Shown in pieces: positions 54,959 through 63,559 of a stretch of DNA of 64,000 bases (positions within the stretch are counted from its first letter, which is position 1; every line of letters begins with the position of its first letter). The translations under genes and the position numbers were made by a program. The notes beneath the pieces are model-generated. The model did no database searches. It was not told the origin of the DNA and saw only the letters and a program-made list of their open reading frames with translations. The stretch spans positions 3,410,001-3,474,000 of the forward strand of contig NZ_CP040174.1 in the NCBI RefSeq assembly GCF_007858535.1, given 5' to 3'. Source of the DNA: Arthrobacter sp. UKPF54-2. GTDB taxonomy: Bacteria; Actinomycetota; Actinomycetes; Actinomycetales; Micrococcaceae.

Positions 54959-55719
54959 ACGGGGTCTCCGAGGTAGGCGCTTTGCACGGTAGGGTTGGCC
55001 ATCACGGCGTCGGGGCTGTCCAGGGCCAGCAGGCTGCCGTGGTGCATCACGGCCACCCGATCCACCAGGCCCAGGACCACGTCCATGTGGTGCTCCACCA
55101 TCATGACGGTGCAGCCGCGGTCCCGGTGCATTCCCCGGATGATGGCGGTGAGGGACGGGACGTCCCCCGACGCCACCCCGGCCATCGGCTCGTCCAGCAG
55201 CACGACGGCGGGATCCGTCGCCAGCAGCACGGCGATCTCCACCTTGCGCTTCTCGCCGTGCGAGAGGTCCCCGGCCGCCGTCGTGAGCTGGCTGGTGAGC
55301 CCCACCTCGGCGATGGTGCCGCGGGCAATGCGGGTGGCCTCATCCGAGGCGGAGGGGAAACGCAGGAGGCTGAAGCTGCCGCCGAGCTTCGCCTGGGCGG
55401 CGAGCCGGACGTTCTCCAGCACGCTGAGCCGGGGAAACAGGTTGGACGTCTGGAAGGTCCGTCCCAGCCCTGCCCGGGACCGGCGGTGGATGGGCGCGGC
55501 CGTGATCTCCCTGCCGTTCAGCATGATGCTGCCCGTGGTGGGTCGCAGCACGCCGGAAATCAGGTTGAACAAGGTGGTCTTGCCGGCTCCGTTGGGGCCG
55601 ATCACGCCGATCATTTCACCGGCGCCGACCTCGAAGCCCACGTCCTGGAGGATGCGGGCACCGCCGATCTGCAGACCAAGGCCATCCACCGCGAGGGCGG
55701 GCAGGGCTGGGGTATTCAT
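54955..55719 (-). CDS. Liv-type ABC transporter ATP-binding protein (LivG family)
   Basis: The 254-residue ATPase has Walker A GPNGAGKTT, the LivG-type signature LSHGEKRKVEIAVLLAT, Walker B VVLLDEPMAGV and the H-loop EHHMDVV. It is 63 bp after the binding-protein gene and overlaps the LivF gene by four bases. Confidence 0.93.
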   Translation of the reverse strand: MNTPALPALAVDGLGLQIGGARILQDVGFEVGAGEMIGVIGPNGAGKTTLFNLISGVLRPTTGSIMLNGREITAAPIHRRSRAGLGRTFQTSNLFPRLSVLENVRLAAQAKLGGSFSLLRFPSASDEATRIARGTIAEVGLTSQLTTAAGDLSHGEKRKVEIAVLLATDPAVVLLDEPMAGVASGDVPSLTAIIRGMHRDRGCTVMMVEHHMDVVLGLVDRVAVMHHGSLLALDSPDAVMANPTVQSAYLGDPV

Positions 55720-55782
55720 ACGGGTCCTTCGTTTGTCGCGGGCGGGTTCAGGAAATAGGCCTGGAGGTGACGCTCCGGGCGG

Positions 55783-56982
55783 CTACTTCTTCTCCGGCGG
55801 CGCGACCGTGTCGCCGGGGACCACCTTGATGAGCTCGGGAGCCCAGGTGTCGCCCTTCTGGACCAGCTTGGCCTGGTACATGTCCTGGATCAGGGCGTGG
55901 TCCGAAGCGCGGACGGTTTCCTTGCCCTTGGGTCCGTCGAAGCTGAAGCCCTCAAGTGCCTTTACCATCGCGTCGGCATCATTGCCGCCGCCCTTGATGG
56001 CCTGGACGATCATCTGGCCGGCAACGAAGCCGTCCGGGGTGAACAGGTCGGCCTTCTTGCCGGCCTTCTCGACGGCGGCGATCATCTTCTTCTCCACCTC
56101 GGTGCCCGAGGCGCCCGGGAAGTAGTGGTTGAGGAAGCTGATCTTGGAGCTTGCCGCACCGTAGGCGCCGAAGCTGGAGGCGTCACCAAGTCCGGTCACC
56201 ACCGGGGCCTTGTCGAAGACACCCTGCTGGCTCAGGGCCTGCCACATGCTGCCGGTCGTTGCCCCGGCCCAGGCCACGAAGACCATGTCCGGCTTGGCAT
56301 CGATGAGCTGGCGGGCGAACGGCGTGAGCTCCTGGCCGTCGGCGACCAGGATGGACTCCACCGTGGCGCCCTTCGCGCCGAGGACGGCCTTCACCGCGGC
56401 AACATTGCCCTGGCCGAAGGCGTTGTCCTGCGCGAATACCAGGATCTTCTTGCCCTTGATGTCGATGAAGCTGCCAGCGGTGGCAACATCCTGCAGGCTC
56501 TGGCGGCCCGAGCGGAAGGTGTACTTGTTGATGCCCTGGATGGCGTCGGTCGCGGCGGGGCCGGAGATGTACAGCACCTTGTTCTGGGCCGCCTGCTCGG
56601 CGAGCTTCAGGGCGATGCCGGAGGAAGCGGTGCCGCCGATAACCTTGTAGCCCTTGCCGATCAGGTCCTTGGCCGCGGTGACGGCCTTGTCCGGGTCGCC
56701 GCCGTCGTCGGCGTAGGTGAGGTTGATCTTGGCACCGTTGACTTCACCGGTGCCGCCGGTGGCGTAGTCAATGCCGGCCTGGAGGCCCTCGTAGTAGGTG
56801 GCGCCGTAGGCCGCCAGCGGGCCGGTCTTGGAGTAGATGATGCCGACGTTGACCGGTTCGGCCGCCTTGCTGGCGCCGCCGGAGCCCGCCGGGGCGGCGG
56901 AGCCGGCCGTGGGCGCGCAGGCGCTGAGGGCGAGCCCGGTGGCCATCACGGCGGCCATCAGGAACTTCTTTGTATCCTTCAC
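55783..56982 (-). CDS. Liv-type ABC transporter substrate-binding lipoprotein
   Basis: The 399-aa protein begins with a lipoprotein signal (LMAAVMATGLALSAC, lipid on Cys22), a Gly/Ser/Ala linker, and a type I periplasmic-binding fold (VNVGIIYSKTGPLAAYGATYYEGLQAGIDYA, ADDGGDPDKAVTAAKDLI). This is the LivK/amide-urea group that also includes binders of aromatic and short-chain acids. The start is GTG at 56982 with AAAGG seven bases upstream. First gene of the operon; its promoter must lie in the 301-bp gap to 57284, which otherwise holds the repeat pair at 57143. Confidence 0.92.
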   Translation of the reverse strand: MKDTKKFLMAAVMATGLALSACAPTAGSAAPAGSGGASKAAEPVNVGIIYSKTGPLAAYGATYYEGLQAGIDYATGGTGEVNGAKINLTYADDGGDPDKAVTAAKDLIGKGYKVIGGTASSGIALKLAEQAAQNKVLYISGPAATDAIQGINKYTFRSGRQSLQDVATAGSFIDIKGKKILVFAQDNAFGQGNVAAVKAVLGAKGATVESILVADGQELTPFARQLIDAKPDMVFVAWAGATTGSMWQALSQQGVFDKAPVVTGLGDASSFGAYGAASSKISFLNHYFPGASGTEVEKKMIAAVEKAGKKADLFTPDGFVAGQMIVQAIKGGGNDADAMVKALEGFSFDGPKGKETVRASDHALIQDMYQAKLVQKGDTWAPELIKVVPGDTVAPPEKK

Positions 56983-57142
56983 GGGATGCCTTTCGTTGAG
57001 AATCCGCGGAATCTGGCAGGAGATCTGGGTAGAACCTGAAAGGTGATTCAGATTACGGCAAATCTATGGTGCGGGTCACAGCGTGTCAACGAACTGCGGG
57101 CGTAGCTTTGCAACGAATCGGCAACGTTTCCCGGCCGCCCCG

Positions 57143-57203
57143 GGAACAGACCCTCCCGCAGATCCGGCGCCCACGGAACAGACCCTCCCGCAGATCCGGC
57201 GCC
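57143..57203. repeat. Two 29-bp direct repeats
   Basis: A 29-base unit starting GGAACAGACCCTCCCGCAGA lies at 57143-57171 and again, identical, at 57175-57203. Its core GACCCTCCCGCAGATC reappears in reverse orientation on the far side of the next gene. Confidence 0.9.
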
Positions 57204-57283
57204 GCTGAGATCCTTTACAGCCGCGGGACACGGCGTGATGATGGTGGCGGGGCCAGACGGAGGCAATCCCACCCGGAGGAAGC

Positions 57284-57769
57284 ATGGATCGACCGTTGCC
57301 AGGCAGCGCACACGAGGCCCTTGAGACATTTCTGGGGCGATGGAGCGGCACGACCCAGTGGGAGGCCACCGCCTGGGGCCCGGCCCGGACCGCCGCGGCA
57401 GAGGTAGTCTTCGCCCGCGCCGCTGCCGGCCTCGCGGTCACCATGAGCTACCGCCACACCGACGCCGACGGCGCCGTCACCGAGGGTGTTGGCGTCTTTA
57501 CGATGGACCCGGCCCATCCCGACCTGCTGTGGTACCACGTCAACAGCCTCGGACTGCCCCCGGAAGCGCCGGCCCGGGCCAGCTGGCAGGACGGCACCCT
57601 GACCATCGAACGGCGCAGCGGCCGCGGGTCCGCCCGCCACACCTTGCGCATCGACGACGGCCAGCTGACTCATGCGGCTGGGCTTCGGCTTGGGAGCGCG
57701 AGCGATTTCAGCCCATTTATGACCACGGTGTGCCGTCGCGTCCCGGAGCCCGCGCCCATCCCGGCTTGA
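57284..57769 (+). CDS. Hypothetical protein, DUF1579-like
   Basis: The 161-aa protein has no signal or membrane helix. ETFLGRWSGTTQWEA and VTMSYRHTDADGAVTEGVGVFTMDP, with alternating hydrophobic residues, suggest a small lipocalin-like beta-barrel resembling DUF1579 proteins. No function is known. A GGAGGAAGC-like ribosome-binding site precedes the ATG at 57284. The stop codon overlaps the first reverse repeat, so the native C-terminus may have been altered by it. It is bracketed by repeats in opposite orientation and transcribed alone. Confidence 0.7.
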   Translation: MDRPLPGSAHEALETFLGRWSGTTQWEATAWGPARTAAAEVVFARAAAGLAVTMSYRHTDADGAVTEGVGVFTMDPAHPDLLWYHVNSLGLPPEAPARASWQDGTLTIERRSGRGSARHTLRIDDGQLTHAAGLRLGSASDFSPFMTTVCRRVPEPAPIPA

Positions 57770-57848
57770 TCTGCGGGAGGGTCAGCAGTTTCCGCCCGGA
57801 CGTGCGGGAGGGTCAGCGGTTGACCCGCCGGAGCTGAGGGAGGGTCTG
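57768..57848. repeat. Three reverse copies of the repeat core
   Basis: GATCTGCGGGAGGGTC (57768-57783) is the exact complement of the core at 57143. TGCGGGAGGGTC recurs at 57803-57814, and a weaker GAGGGAGGGTCTG at 57836-57848. They fill the gap between the hypothetical gene and the convergent M16 peptidase gene. Confidence 0.85.
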
Positions 57849-57850
57849 GG

Positions 57851-59194
57851 TTAGAGGCCGAAGGTCTCAGTTTCTTCGAAGGGACCCACCACCGTGACGG
57901 TGCGGGGGGCGGCGGCGAGTTCGCGCGCCAGCTCCTGGACCTCGGCAGCAGTCACGGCCTTGATCTGGCGCAGCGTCTCGTCGATGTCCTGGTATTCGCC
58001 GGAGACCAGTTCGGCCCGGCCCAGCCGGGACATGCGCGAGCCGGTGTCCTCCAGGGCCAGGACGATCCCGCCGCTGAGCTGGCCCACGGCCTTGCGCAGT
58101 TCCTCCTCGGTGATGCCGTCCTCGGCGAGCTTGTCCAGTTCGGCGCCGAGCAGGTCCAGCACCTGCCGGACCTTCGACGGCGTGCAGCCGGCGTACATGC
58201 CGAAGTAGCCGGCGTCGGCGTAGGAGGAGGCGAAGGAGTAGGTCGAGTAGACGAGGCCGCGCTTCTCGCGGACCTCCTGGAACAGCCGGGAGGACATGCC
58301 GCCGCCGAGCACCGCGTTGAGCACGCTCATGACGAAGCGGCGGTCATCGGTGGCGACCAGGGAGGGGCAGCCCATGATGATGTTGGCCTGTTCCACCGGG
58401 CGCTTGACCACGTGCAGGCCCGCGGTGCCGGTGATGGAGGCCCGCTCGGTGGGGCGGCGCTGCACCGGGGGGGCGTCGTGTTCGAGTTCCCAGCCGGCGG
58501 AATGCAGGGCGTCCACCACCAGCTCGCAGACGACGTCGTGGTCCAGTCCCCCAGCGGCGGTGATGACGAGCTCGTCCGGGCGGTAGTAGCGGCGGTAGTG
58601 GTCCCAGACCGAGTCGCGGGCGACGGCGCGGATGGCCTCCGGGGTGCCGCCGATCGGGCGGCCAAGGGGGTGCGTGCCCAGCACCGCGGCGACAAAGTGT
58701 TCATGGGCGACGTCGGTAGGGTCGTCACTGTCCATCGCTATTTCCTCGAGGATGACGTCGCGTTCCTGCTCCATCTCCTGCGGGTCCAGCACGGCGCCGG
58801 TGATCATGTCCGCGATGACGTCGATCGCCATCGGCAGGTCGGTGTCCAGCACCCGGGCGAAGTAGCAGGTGCTCTCCTTGGCGGTGGCGGCGTTCGACTC
58901 CCCGCCCACCTCGTCGAAGGCCGAGGCGATTTCCAGGGCGGTGCGCCGCTGCGTGCCCTTGAACAGCAGGTGCTCGAGGAAGTGGGTGGACCCGTGCTGG
59001 CCGGGTGCCTCGTCGCGCGAGCCGACGCCGACCCAGAAGCCGATCGTCGCCGACCGCTGCCCGGGCATGGCCTCGGTCAGCACCCGGACACCGCCGGGCA
59101 GCACCGAGCGCCGCACCTCCGAGCCGCCGTCGGCTCCGTGGATGAGGGTGTCGGAGTGCTGGTTCTGCTCAAGCGGCAGGGGGACGACAGTCAT
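57851..59194 (-). CDS. M16-family zinc peptidase
   Basis: The 447-residue protein carries the inverted zinc motif HFLEH (71-75), the distal Glu in EMEQERDVILEEIAM, and a second-domain Arg-Tyr region (REKRGLVYSTYSFASSY). It is a pitrilysin/mitochondrial-processing-peptidase relative, usually found after pnp in actinobacteria, and no secretion signal is present. The substrate is unknown; cytosolic peptide or protein processing is likely. It is about 120 bp downstream of pnp across a terminator. Confidence 0.92.
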   Translation of the reverse strand: MTVVPLPLEQNQHSDTLIHGADGGSEVRRSVLPGGVRVLTEAMPGQRSATIGFWVGVGSRDEAPGQHGSTHFLEHLLFKGTQRRTALEIASAFDEVGGESNAATAKESTCYFARVLDTDLPMAIDVIADMITGAVLDPQEMEQERDVILEEIAMDSDDPTDVAHEHFVAAVLGTHPLGRPIGGTPEAIRAVARDSVWDHYRRYYRPDELVITAAGGLDHDVVCELVVDALHSAGWELEHDAPPVQRRPTERASITGTAGLHVVKRPVEQANIIMGCPSLVATDDRRFVMSVLNAVLGGGMSSRLFQEVREKRGLVYSTYSFASSYADAGYFGMYAGCTPSKVRQVLDLLGAELDKLAEDGITEEELRKAVGQLSGGIVLALEDTGSRMSRLGRAELVSGEYQDIDETLRQIKAVTAAEVQELARELAAAPRTVTVVGPFEETETFGL

Positions 59195-59263
59195 TAAGGC
59201 CTTTCAATAAAACCGTCACGGGAAGTGTGCCAAATCTGCCTGCAATCCTACCTGCCTTTAACG

Positions 59264-59301
59264 GCAGCGGGGCCGGTGGACGAATCCACCGGCCCCGCTG
59301 C
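59264..59301. terminator. Terminator after pnp
   Basis: GCAGCGGGGCCGGTGGA pairs perfectly with TCCACCGGCCCCGCTGC (17 bp) around a four-base loop, 15 bp after the pnp stop. On the pnp strand GTTAAAGG follows, so the U-tract is weak. Confidence 0.7.
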
Positions 59302-59316
59302 TTGGGTCAGGAAAGA

Positions 59317-61566
59317 CTACTCTGCGGACTCCACGGAGACCTCAGCGTTGTCGGCGTCAGCCGCGCCTTCCTCGTCCGCCACGACGGGCGAGAGGGAGAG
59401 CTTGCCGCGGTCGTCGATCTTGGTGATCTCCACCTGGATCTTCTGGCCGACGGAGACGACGTCCTCGACGTTGTCCACGCGCTTGCCGCCGGCGATCTTG
59501 CGCAGCTCGGAGATGTGCAGCAGACCGTCCTTGCCCGGGGTCAGGGACACGAAGGCGCCGAAGGTGGTGGTCTTGACGACCGTACCCAGGTAGCGCTCAC
59601 CGATTTCCGGGACCTGCGGGTTGGCGATGGCGTTGATCGCGGACCGTGCTGCGTCGGCAGACGGGCCATTGGTGGCGCCAATGTAGACAGTTCCGTCGTC
59701 CTCGATCGAGATATCGGCTCCGGTGTCTTCCTGGATCTGGTTGATCATCTTGCCCTTCGGGCCGATGACCTCGCCGATCTTGTCTACCGGGATCTTGACC
59801 GCGATGACGCGCGGCGCGAACTCGGAGAGCTCGTCCGGGGTGTCGATCGCGGAGTTCAGGACGTCCAGGATGTGCAGGCGGGCTTCGCGGGCCTGCTTCA
59901 GGGCGGCGGCCAGGACCGACGCCGGGATGCCGTCGAGCTTGGTGTCCAGCTGGATGGCCGTGACGAACTCGGAGGTACCGGCAACCTTGAAGTCCATGTC
60001 GCCGAAGGCATCTTCGGCGCCGAGGATGTCGGTCAGCGCGGCGTAGCGGGTCTGGCCGTCAACCTGGTCGGAGACCAGGCCCATGGCGATACCGGCAACG
60101 GCAGCCTTCAGCGGCACACCTGCGTTGAGCAGGGACAGCGTGGAGGCGCAGACGGAACCCATCGACGTCGAACCGTTGGAGCTGAGCGCCTCAGACACCT
60201 GGCGGATCGCGTAGGGGAATTCCTCGCGGGACGGCAGCACCGGCATGATGGCGCGCTCTGCGAGGGCGCCGTGGCCGATTTCGCGGCGCTTCGGGGAACC
60301 GACGCGGCCGGTCTCGCCGGTGGAGTACGGCGGGAAGTTGTAGTTGTGCATGTAGCGCTTGCGCGTCACGGGAGACAGCGAGTCGATCTGCTGTTCCATC
60401 TTGAGCATGTTCAGCGTGGTGACACCCATGATCTGGGTCTCGCCGCGTTCGAAGATGGCCGAGCCGTGGACGCGAGGCAGAACCTCAACCTCGGCGGTGA
60501 GCTGGCGGATGTCCGTCAGGCCGCGGCCGTCGATGCGGATCTGGTCCTTGAGGATACGCTGGCGCACAACCTGCTTGGTGACGGAGCGGAAGGCTGCGGA
60601 GAGTTCCTTCTCGCGGCCTTCGAACTGGCCGGCCAGAGAGGAGGTGACCTCGTCCTTGAGCTCGTCGGAGGCGGTGTCGCGCTCCTGCTTGTCGGCGATC
60701 TGGAAGACAGCGGCCAGCTTCTCGGCGGCAGCGGACTCCACAGCGGCGTAGACGTCGTCCTGGTAGTCCAGGAAGACCGGGAACTCAACGGTCGGCTTGG
60801 CGGCGCGGGCTGCCAGCTCGGACTGCGCTTCGCAGAGGGCCTTGATGAAAGGCTTGGCGGCCTCGAGGCCCTCGGAGACAACCTCTTCGGTCGGGGCGGT
60901 GGCGCCCTGTTCCTTGATCAGGTTCCAGGAGTTGTCGGTGGCTTCGGCTTCAACCATCATGATGGCGACGTCGTCGCCCGCGATGCGGCCGGCAACGACC
61001 ATGTTGAAGACGGCGTTCTCCAGCTGGGAGTGCTTCGGGAACGCAACCCACTGCGAGCCGTGCTCATCGGCGACGAGGGCAACGCGGACGCCGCCGATCG
61101 GGCCGGAGAAGGGCAGGCCGGAGAGCTGGGTGGACATCGAGGACGCGTTGATCGCGACGACGTCGTAGAGCTCGTCCGGGTTGATGGAGAGCACGGTGAC
61201 GACGATCTGGACCTCGTTGCGCAGGCCCTTCACGAAGGCGGGGCGCAGCGGGCGGTCCATCAGGCGGCAGGCCAGGATGGCTTCCGTGGAGGGGCGGCCT
61301 TCGCGGCGGAAGAACGAGCCCGGGATGCGGCCGGCGGCGTACATACGCTCTTCGACGTCGACGGTCAGCGGGAAGAAGTCAAAGCCTTCACGCGGGTGCT
61401 TGCCGGCGGTGGTGGCGGACAGCAGCGCGGTCTCTTCGTCGATGTAGACCATGGCTGCGCCGGCTGCCTGCTTGGCAAGACGGCCGGTTTCAAAGCGGAT
61501 AACCCGCTTGCCGAAGCGGCCATTGTCAATGACGGCTTCTGAGAACTGGATTTCGGGACCCTCCAA
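59317..61566 (-). CDS. pnp: Polyribonucleotide nucleotidyltransferase (PNPase / GpsI)
   Basis: PNPase degrades RNA 3' to 5' with phosphate and can synthesise tails; in some actinobacteria it is also called guanosine pentaphosphate synthetase. The 749-residue protein has two RNase PH domains ([21 protein letters not shown]; second core [29 protein letters not shown]), a KH domain ([23 protein letters not shown]) and an S1 domain ([28 protein letters not shown]). The TTG at 61566 is chosen because GGAGG stands eight bases before it and the product starts [16 protein letters not shown]. An ATG at 61608 lacks such a site. It follows rpsO. Confidence 0.95.
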   Translation of the reverse strand: MEGPEIQFSEAVIDNGRFGKRVIRFETGRLAKQAAGAAMVYIDEETALLSATTAGKHPREGFDFFPLTVDVEERMYAAGRIPGSFFRREGRPSTEAILACRLMDRPLRPAFVKGLRNEVQIVVTVLSINPDELYDVVAINASSMSTQLSGLPFSGPIGGVRVALVADEHGSQWVAFPKHSQLENAVFNMVVAGRIAGDDVAIMMVEAEATDNSWNLIKEQGATAPTEEVVSEGLEAAKPFIKALCEAQSELAARAAKPTVEFPVFLDYQDDVYAAVESAAAEKLAAVFQIADKQERDTASDELKDEVTSSLAGQFEGREKELSAAFRSVTKQVVRQRILKDQIRIDGRGLTDIRQLTAEVEVLPRVHGSAIFERGETQIMGVTTLNMLKMEQQIDSLSPVTRKRYMHNYNFPPYSTGETGRVGSPKRREIGHGALAERAIMPVLPSREEFPYAIRQVSEALSSNGSTSMGSVCASTLSLLNAGVPLKAAVAGIAMGLVSDQVDGQTRYAALTDILGAEDAFGDMDFKVAGTSEFVTAIQLDTKLDGIPASVLAAALKQAREARLHILDVLNSAIDTPDELSEFAPRVIAVKIPVDKIGEVIGPKGKMINQIQEDTGADISIEDDGTVYIGATNGPSADAARSAINAIANPQVPEIGERYLGTVVKTTTFGAFVSLTPGKDGLLHISELRKIAGGKRVDNVEDVVSVGQKIQVEITKIDDRGKLSLSPVVADEEGAADADNAEVSVESAE

Positions 61567-61579
61567 GAGAGTCACCTCC
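61564..61579 (-). promoter_or_regulatory. pnp ribosome-binding site with TTG start
   Basis: GGAGG (complement of 61575-61579), eight bases, TTG (61566-61564). The match to the anti-Shine-Dalgarno sequence continues as GGAGGTGA, the best site in the leader. Confidence 0.7.
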
Positions 61580-61770
61580 GTTTCTTGTTTCACGGAGTCC
61601 AGCCGCATCAACCCAGCCCAGCATCTGTCTACTGGCCTGCACTGCACCCGGTCATCGATCGAGACCCACGGGCCGTGGCTTCAATCCTTGAAGCCGTTCC
61701 CGGAGGTCACTACCGAGGACCGCGAATGCGTGATGCGGTTGATCCTCCTGTTGAGTTTTTGTTTGAAGAA

Positions 61771-61800
61771 GGCGGCCCCTTCCGTCTGGAAAGGGCCGCC
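61771..61800 (-). terminator. Terminator or processing hairpin between rpsO and pnp
   Basis: On the minus strand GGCGGCCCTTTCC and GGAAGGGGCCGCC pair over 13 positions (one G-U), followed by TTCTTCAAAC. In enteric bacteria a hairpin in this gap is where PNPase and RNase act for autoregulation; a similar role is possible here. The rest of the ~245-bp gap shows no gene. Confidence 0.65.
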
Positions 61801-61812
61801 CCTTAGAGCTGA

Positions 61813-62082
61813 CTAGCGGCGCAGGCCGAGGCGCTCGATGAGCGCACGGTAGCGGTTGATGTCAGTGTTCTTGAGGTAGGTGAGCATGCGCTTGCGACGA
61901 CCAACCATGGCCAGCAGACCGCGCTGGGTGTGGTAATCGTGCTTGTGCTCCTTCATGTGCTCCGTCAGATCCTTGATCCGCTGGGTCAGGACTGCAACCT
62001 GGACCTCCGGCGAACCGGTGTCGCCCTCGGACGTTGCGAAATCCTTCATGATGGACTGCTTTACAGCGGCTTCAAGTGCCAC
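61813..62082 (-). CDS. rpsO: 30S ribosomal protein S15
   Basis: The 89-residue protein is a complete S15 ([70 protein letters not shown]...). It binds 16S rRNA early in small-subunit assembly. The rpsO-pnp order is conserved across bacteria. Confidence 0.98.
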   Translation of the reverse strand: MALEAAVKQSIMKDFATSEGDTGSPEVQVAVLTQRIKDLTEHMKEHKHDYHTQRGLLAMVGRRKRMLTYLKNTDINRYRALIERLGLRR

Positions 62083-62225
62083 GATAACTCCTAGAGATGT
62101 GCCGTGAGGCCCGAGTCAGTAATTCACTGCCGGGGGTGCCGCGCCGGAATTCCCATCCCCAGGGGATAAGTCTTTCCTACACAACAAGAGCCAGCCGCCA
62201 CGGACTGCAGCCGGATCCAACGTTT

Positions 62226-62255
62226 AGTTTACTGGCACGGCGCCGAAGTTGTCTA
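62226..62255 (-). promoter_or_regulatory. Candidate rpsO promoter
   Basis: On the minus strand TAGACA (62255-62250) and TAAACT (62231-62226) are 18 bp apart, about 140 bp before rpsO. The long leader could fold for S15 autoregulation; no specific structure was worked out. Confidence 0.5.
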
Positions 62256-62275
62256 AACCATGCGGCGCCGGCCGC

Positions 62276-63559
62276 TTACTCGGAGCCGGCCAGCAGCGAG
62301 CGGATCGCCGCGACTCCCTGGTACAGCTCGGCAAAGGAGGTGCTCAACGGTGAGAGTCCGATCCTGATGCCCTGCGGCGCGCGGAAGTCCGGAATCACGT
62401 CCTGTTCCCACAGCGCCGCCGTCATTTCGCGGAACGCCGGGTGGTCCACGGTGATGTGGCTGCCGCGCAGCCCCGGGTCCCGCGGGGTGCCGAGCCGCAC
62501 CCCGGCCGGTTCCAGCCAGGCGTCATAAAGTTCGACGGCGAACGCGGTCAGCAGCTTGGACTTCTCCCGGACGGCGGCCATGCCGGCTTCCTCGAGCAGG
62601 TCCAGGGTGCCGCGCATGGCCAGCATCCCGAAGACGGCCGGGGTACCGCTGAGGAAACCGCGGATGCCGGGGGCGGGCTCATAGCCGGGTCCCATTTCGA
62701 AGGCGTCCTTGCGTCCCATCCAGCCCCAGATGGGCTGTCGCAGCCCGGGCAGGTGCCGGGCGTTGACGTAGGCGAACGCGGGCGAGCCCGGTCCCCCGTT
62801 CAGGTACTTGTAGGTGCAGCCGGCGGCGAAGTCGACCCCGGCGGCGTCCAGGCCGATCTCCACCGAGCCGGCGGAGTGGCACAGGTCCCAGACCACCAGC
62901 GCGCCGGCGTCGTGCACGGCGGCGGTGATGCCCGGCAGGTCCGCGAGGAAGCCGGAACGGTAGGCGATCTGGCTCAGGACCACGACGGCGGTGGCCGGGC
63001 CGGTGGCGACACGGACCTGCTCGACGGTGACGCCCGACGCCGGGTCGGCGTCGATCCAGCGCAGCGTGAGGCCCTCTTCGCGGGCGATGCCCTCGACGAG
63101 GTAGCGGTCGGTCGGGAAGTTGTCTGTGTCCAGCACGATCTCGTTGCGGGCCGGGTCAGTGACGGCGGCCAGCGCGGCGCGGATCAGCTTGTAGAGCGCC
63201 ACGGTGGTGGAGTCGGCGATGATGGTTTGTCCCGGGGCGGCGCCGAGGACGGCGCGTCCCAGCTGGTCGCCGATGGCCTGCGGCAATTCCAGCCATTCCT
63301 CGTCCCAGCCTCGGATCAGGCGGCCGCCCCAGCTGTCCTGGATGAAACTGCTGATGTCCGTGACGGTGCGCTTGAGCGGCCGGCCCAGGGAGTTGCCGTC
63401 GAGGTAGGACAGCTCCGTGTCCGTGCCGATGAAGTGTTGCCGGTAGGCGGCGAGGGGGTCGGCGGCGTCGAGGTCCCGGGCACGCTGCAGCAGGGCATCC
63501 GTGGTCGCGGCGGCGGCGGGGGCGCCGGCGGCGGCCGCCTGCGGGTTGAGGGCGCTCAC
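62276..63559 (-). CDS. kynU: Kynureninase
   Basis: Kynureninase cleaves kynurenine (and 3-hydroxykynurenine) to anthranilate (or 3-hydroxyanthranilate) and alanine. The 427-aa PLP enzyme has LSYLDGNSLGRPLK at the start and VVWDLCHSAGSVEI with the PLP-contacting Asp. The Schiff-base Lys lies in AGCTYKYLNGGPGSPAF, and ARHLPGLRQPIWGWMG follows. It overlaps kynA by four bases (ATGA). No kynurenine formamidase is visible; it must lie outside the window. Confidence 0.95.
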   Translation of the reverse strand: MSALNPQAAAAGAPAAAATTDALLQRARDLDAADPLAAYRQHFIGTDTELSYLDGNSLGRPLKRTVTDISSFIQDSWGGRLIRGWDEEWLELPQAIGDQLGRAVLGAAPGQTIIADSTTVALYKLIRAALAAVTDPARNEIVLDTDNFPTDRYLVEGIAREEGLTLRWIDADPASGVTVEQVRVATGPATAVVVLSQIAYRSGFLADLPGITAAVHDAGALVVWDLCHSAGSVEIGLDAAGVDFAAGCTYKYLNGGPGSPAFAYVNARHLPGLRQPIWGWMGRKDAFEMGPGYEPAPGIRGFLSGTPAVFGMLAMRGTLDLLEEAGMAAVREKSKLLTAFAVELYDAWLEPAGVRLGTPRDPGLRGSHITVDHPAFREMTAALWEQDVIPDFRAPQGIRIGLSPLSTSFAELYQGVAAIRSLLAGSE

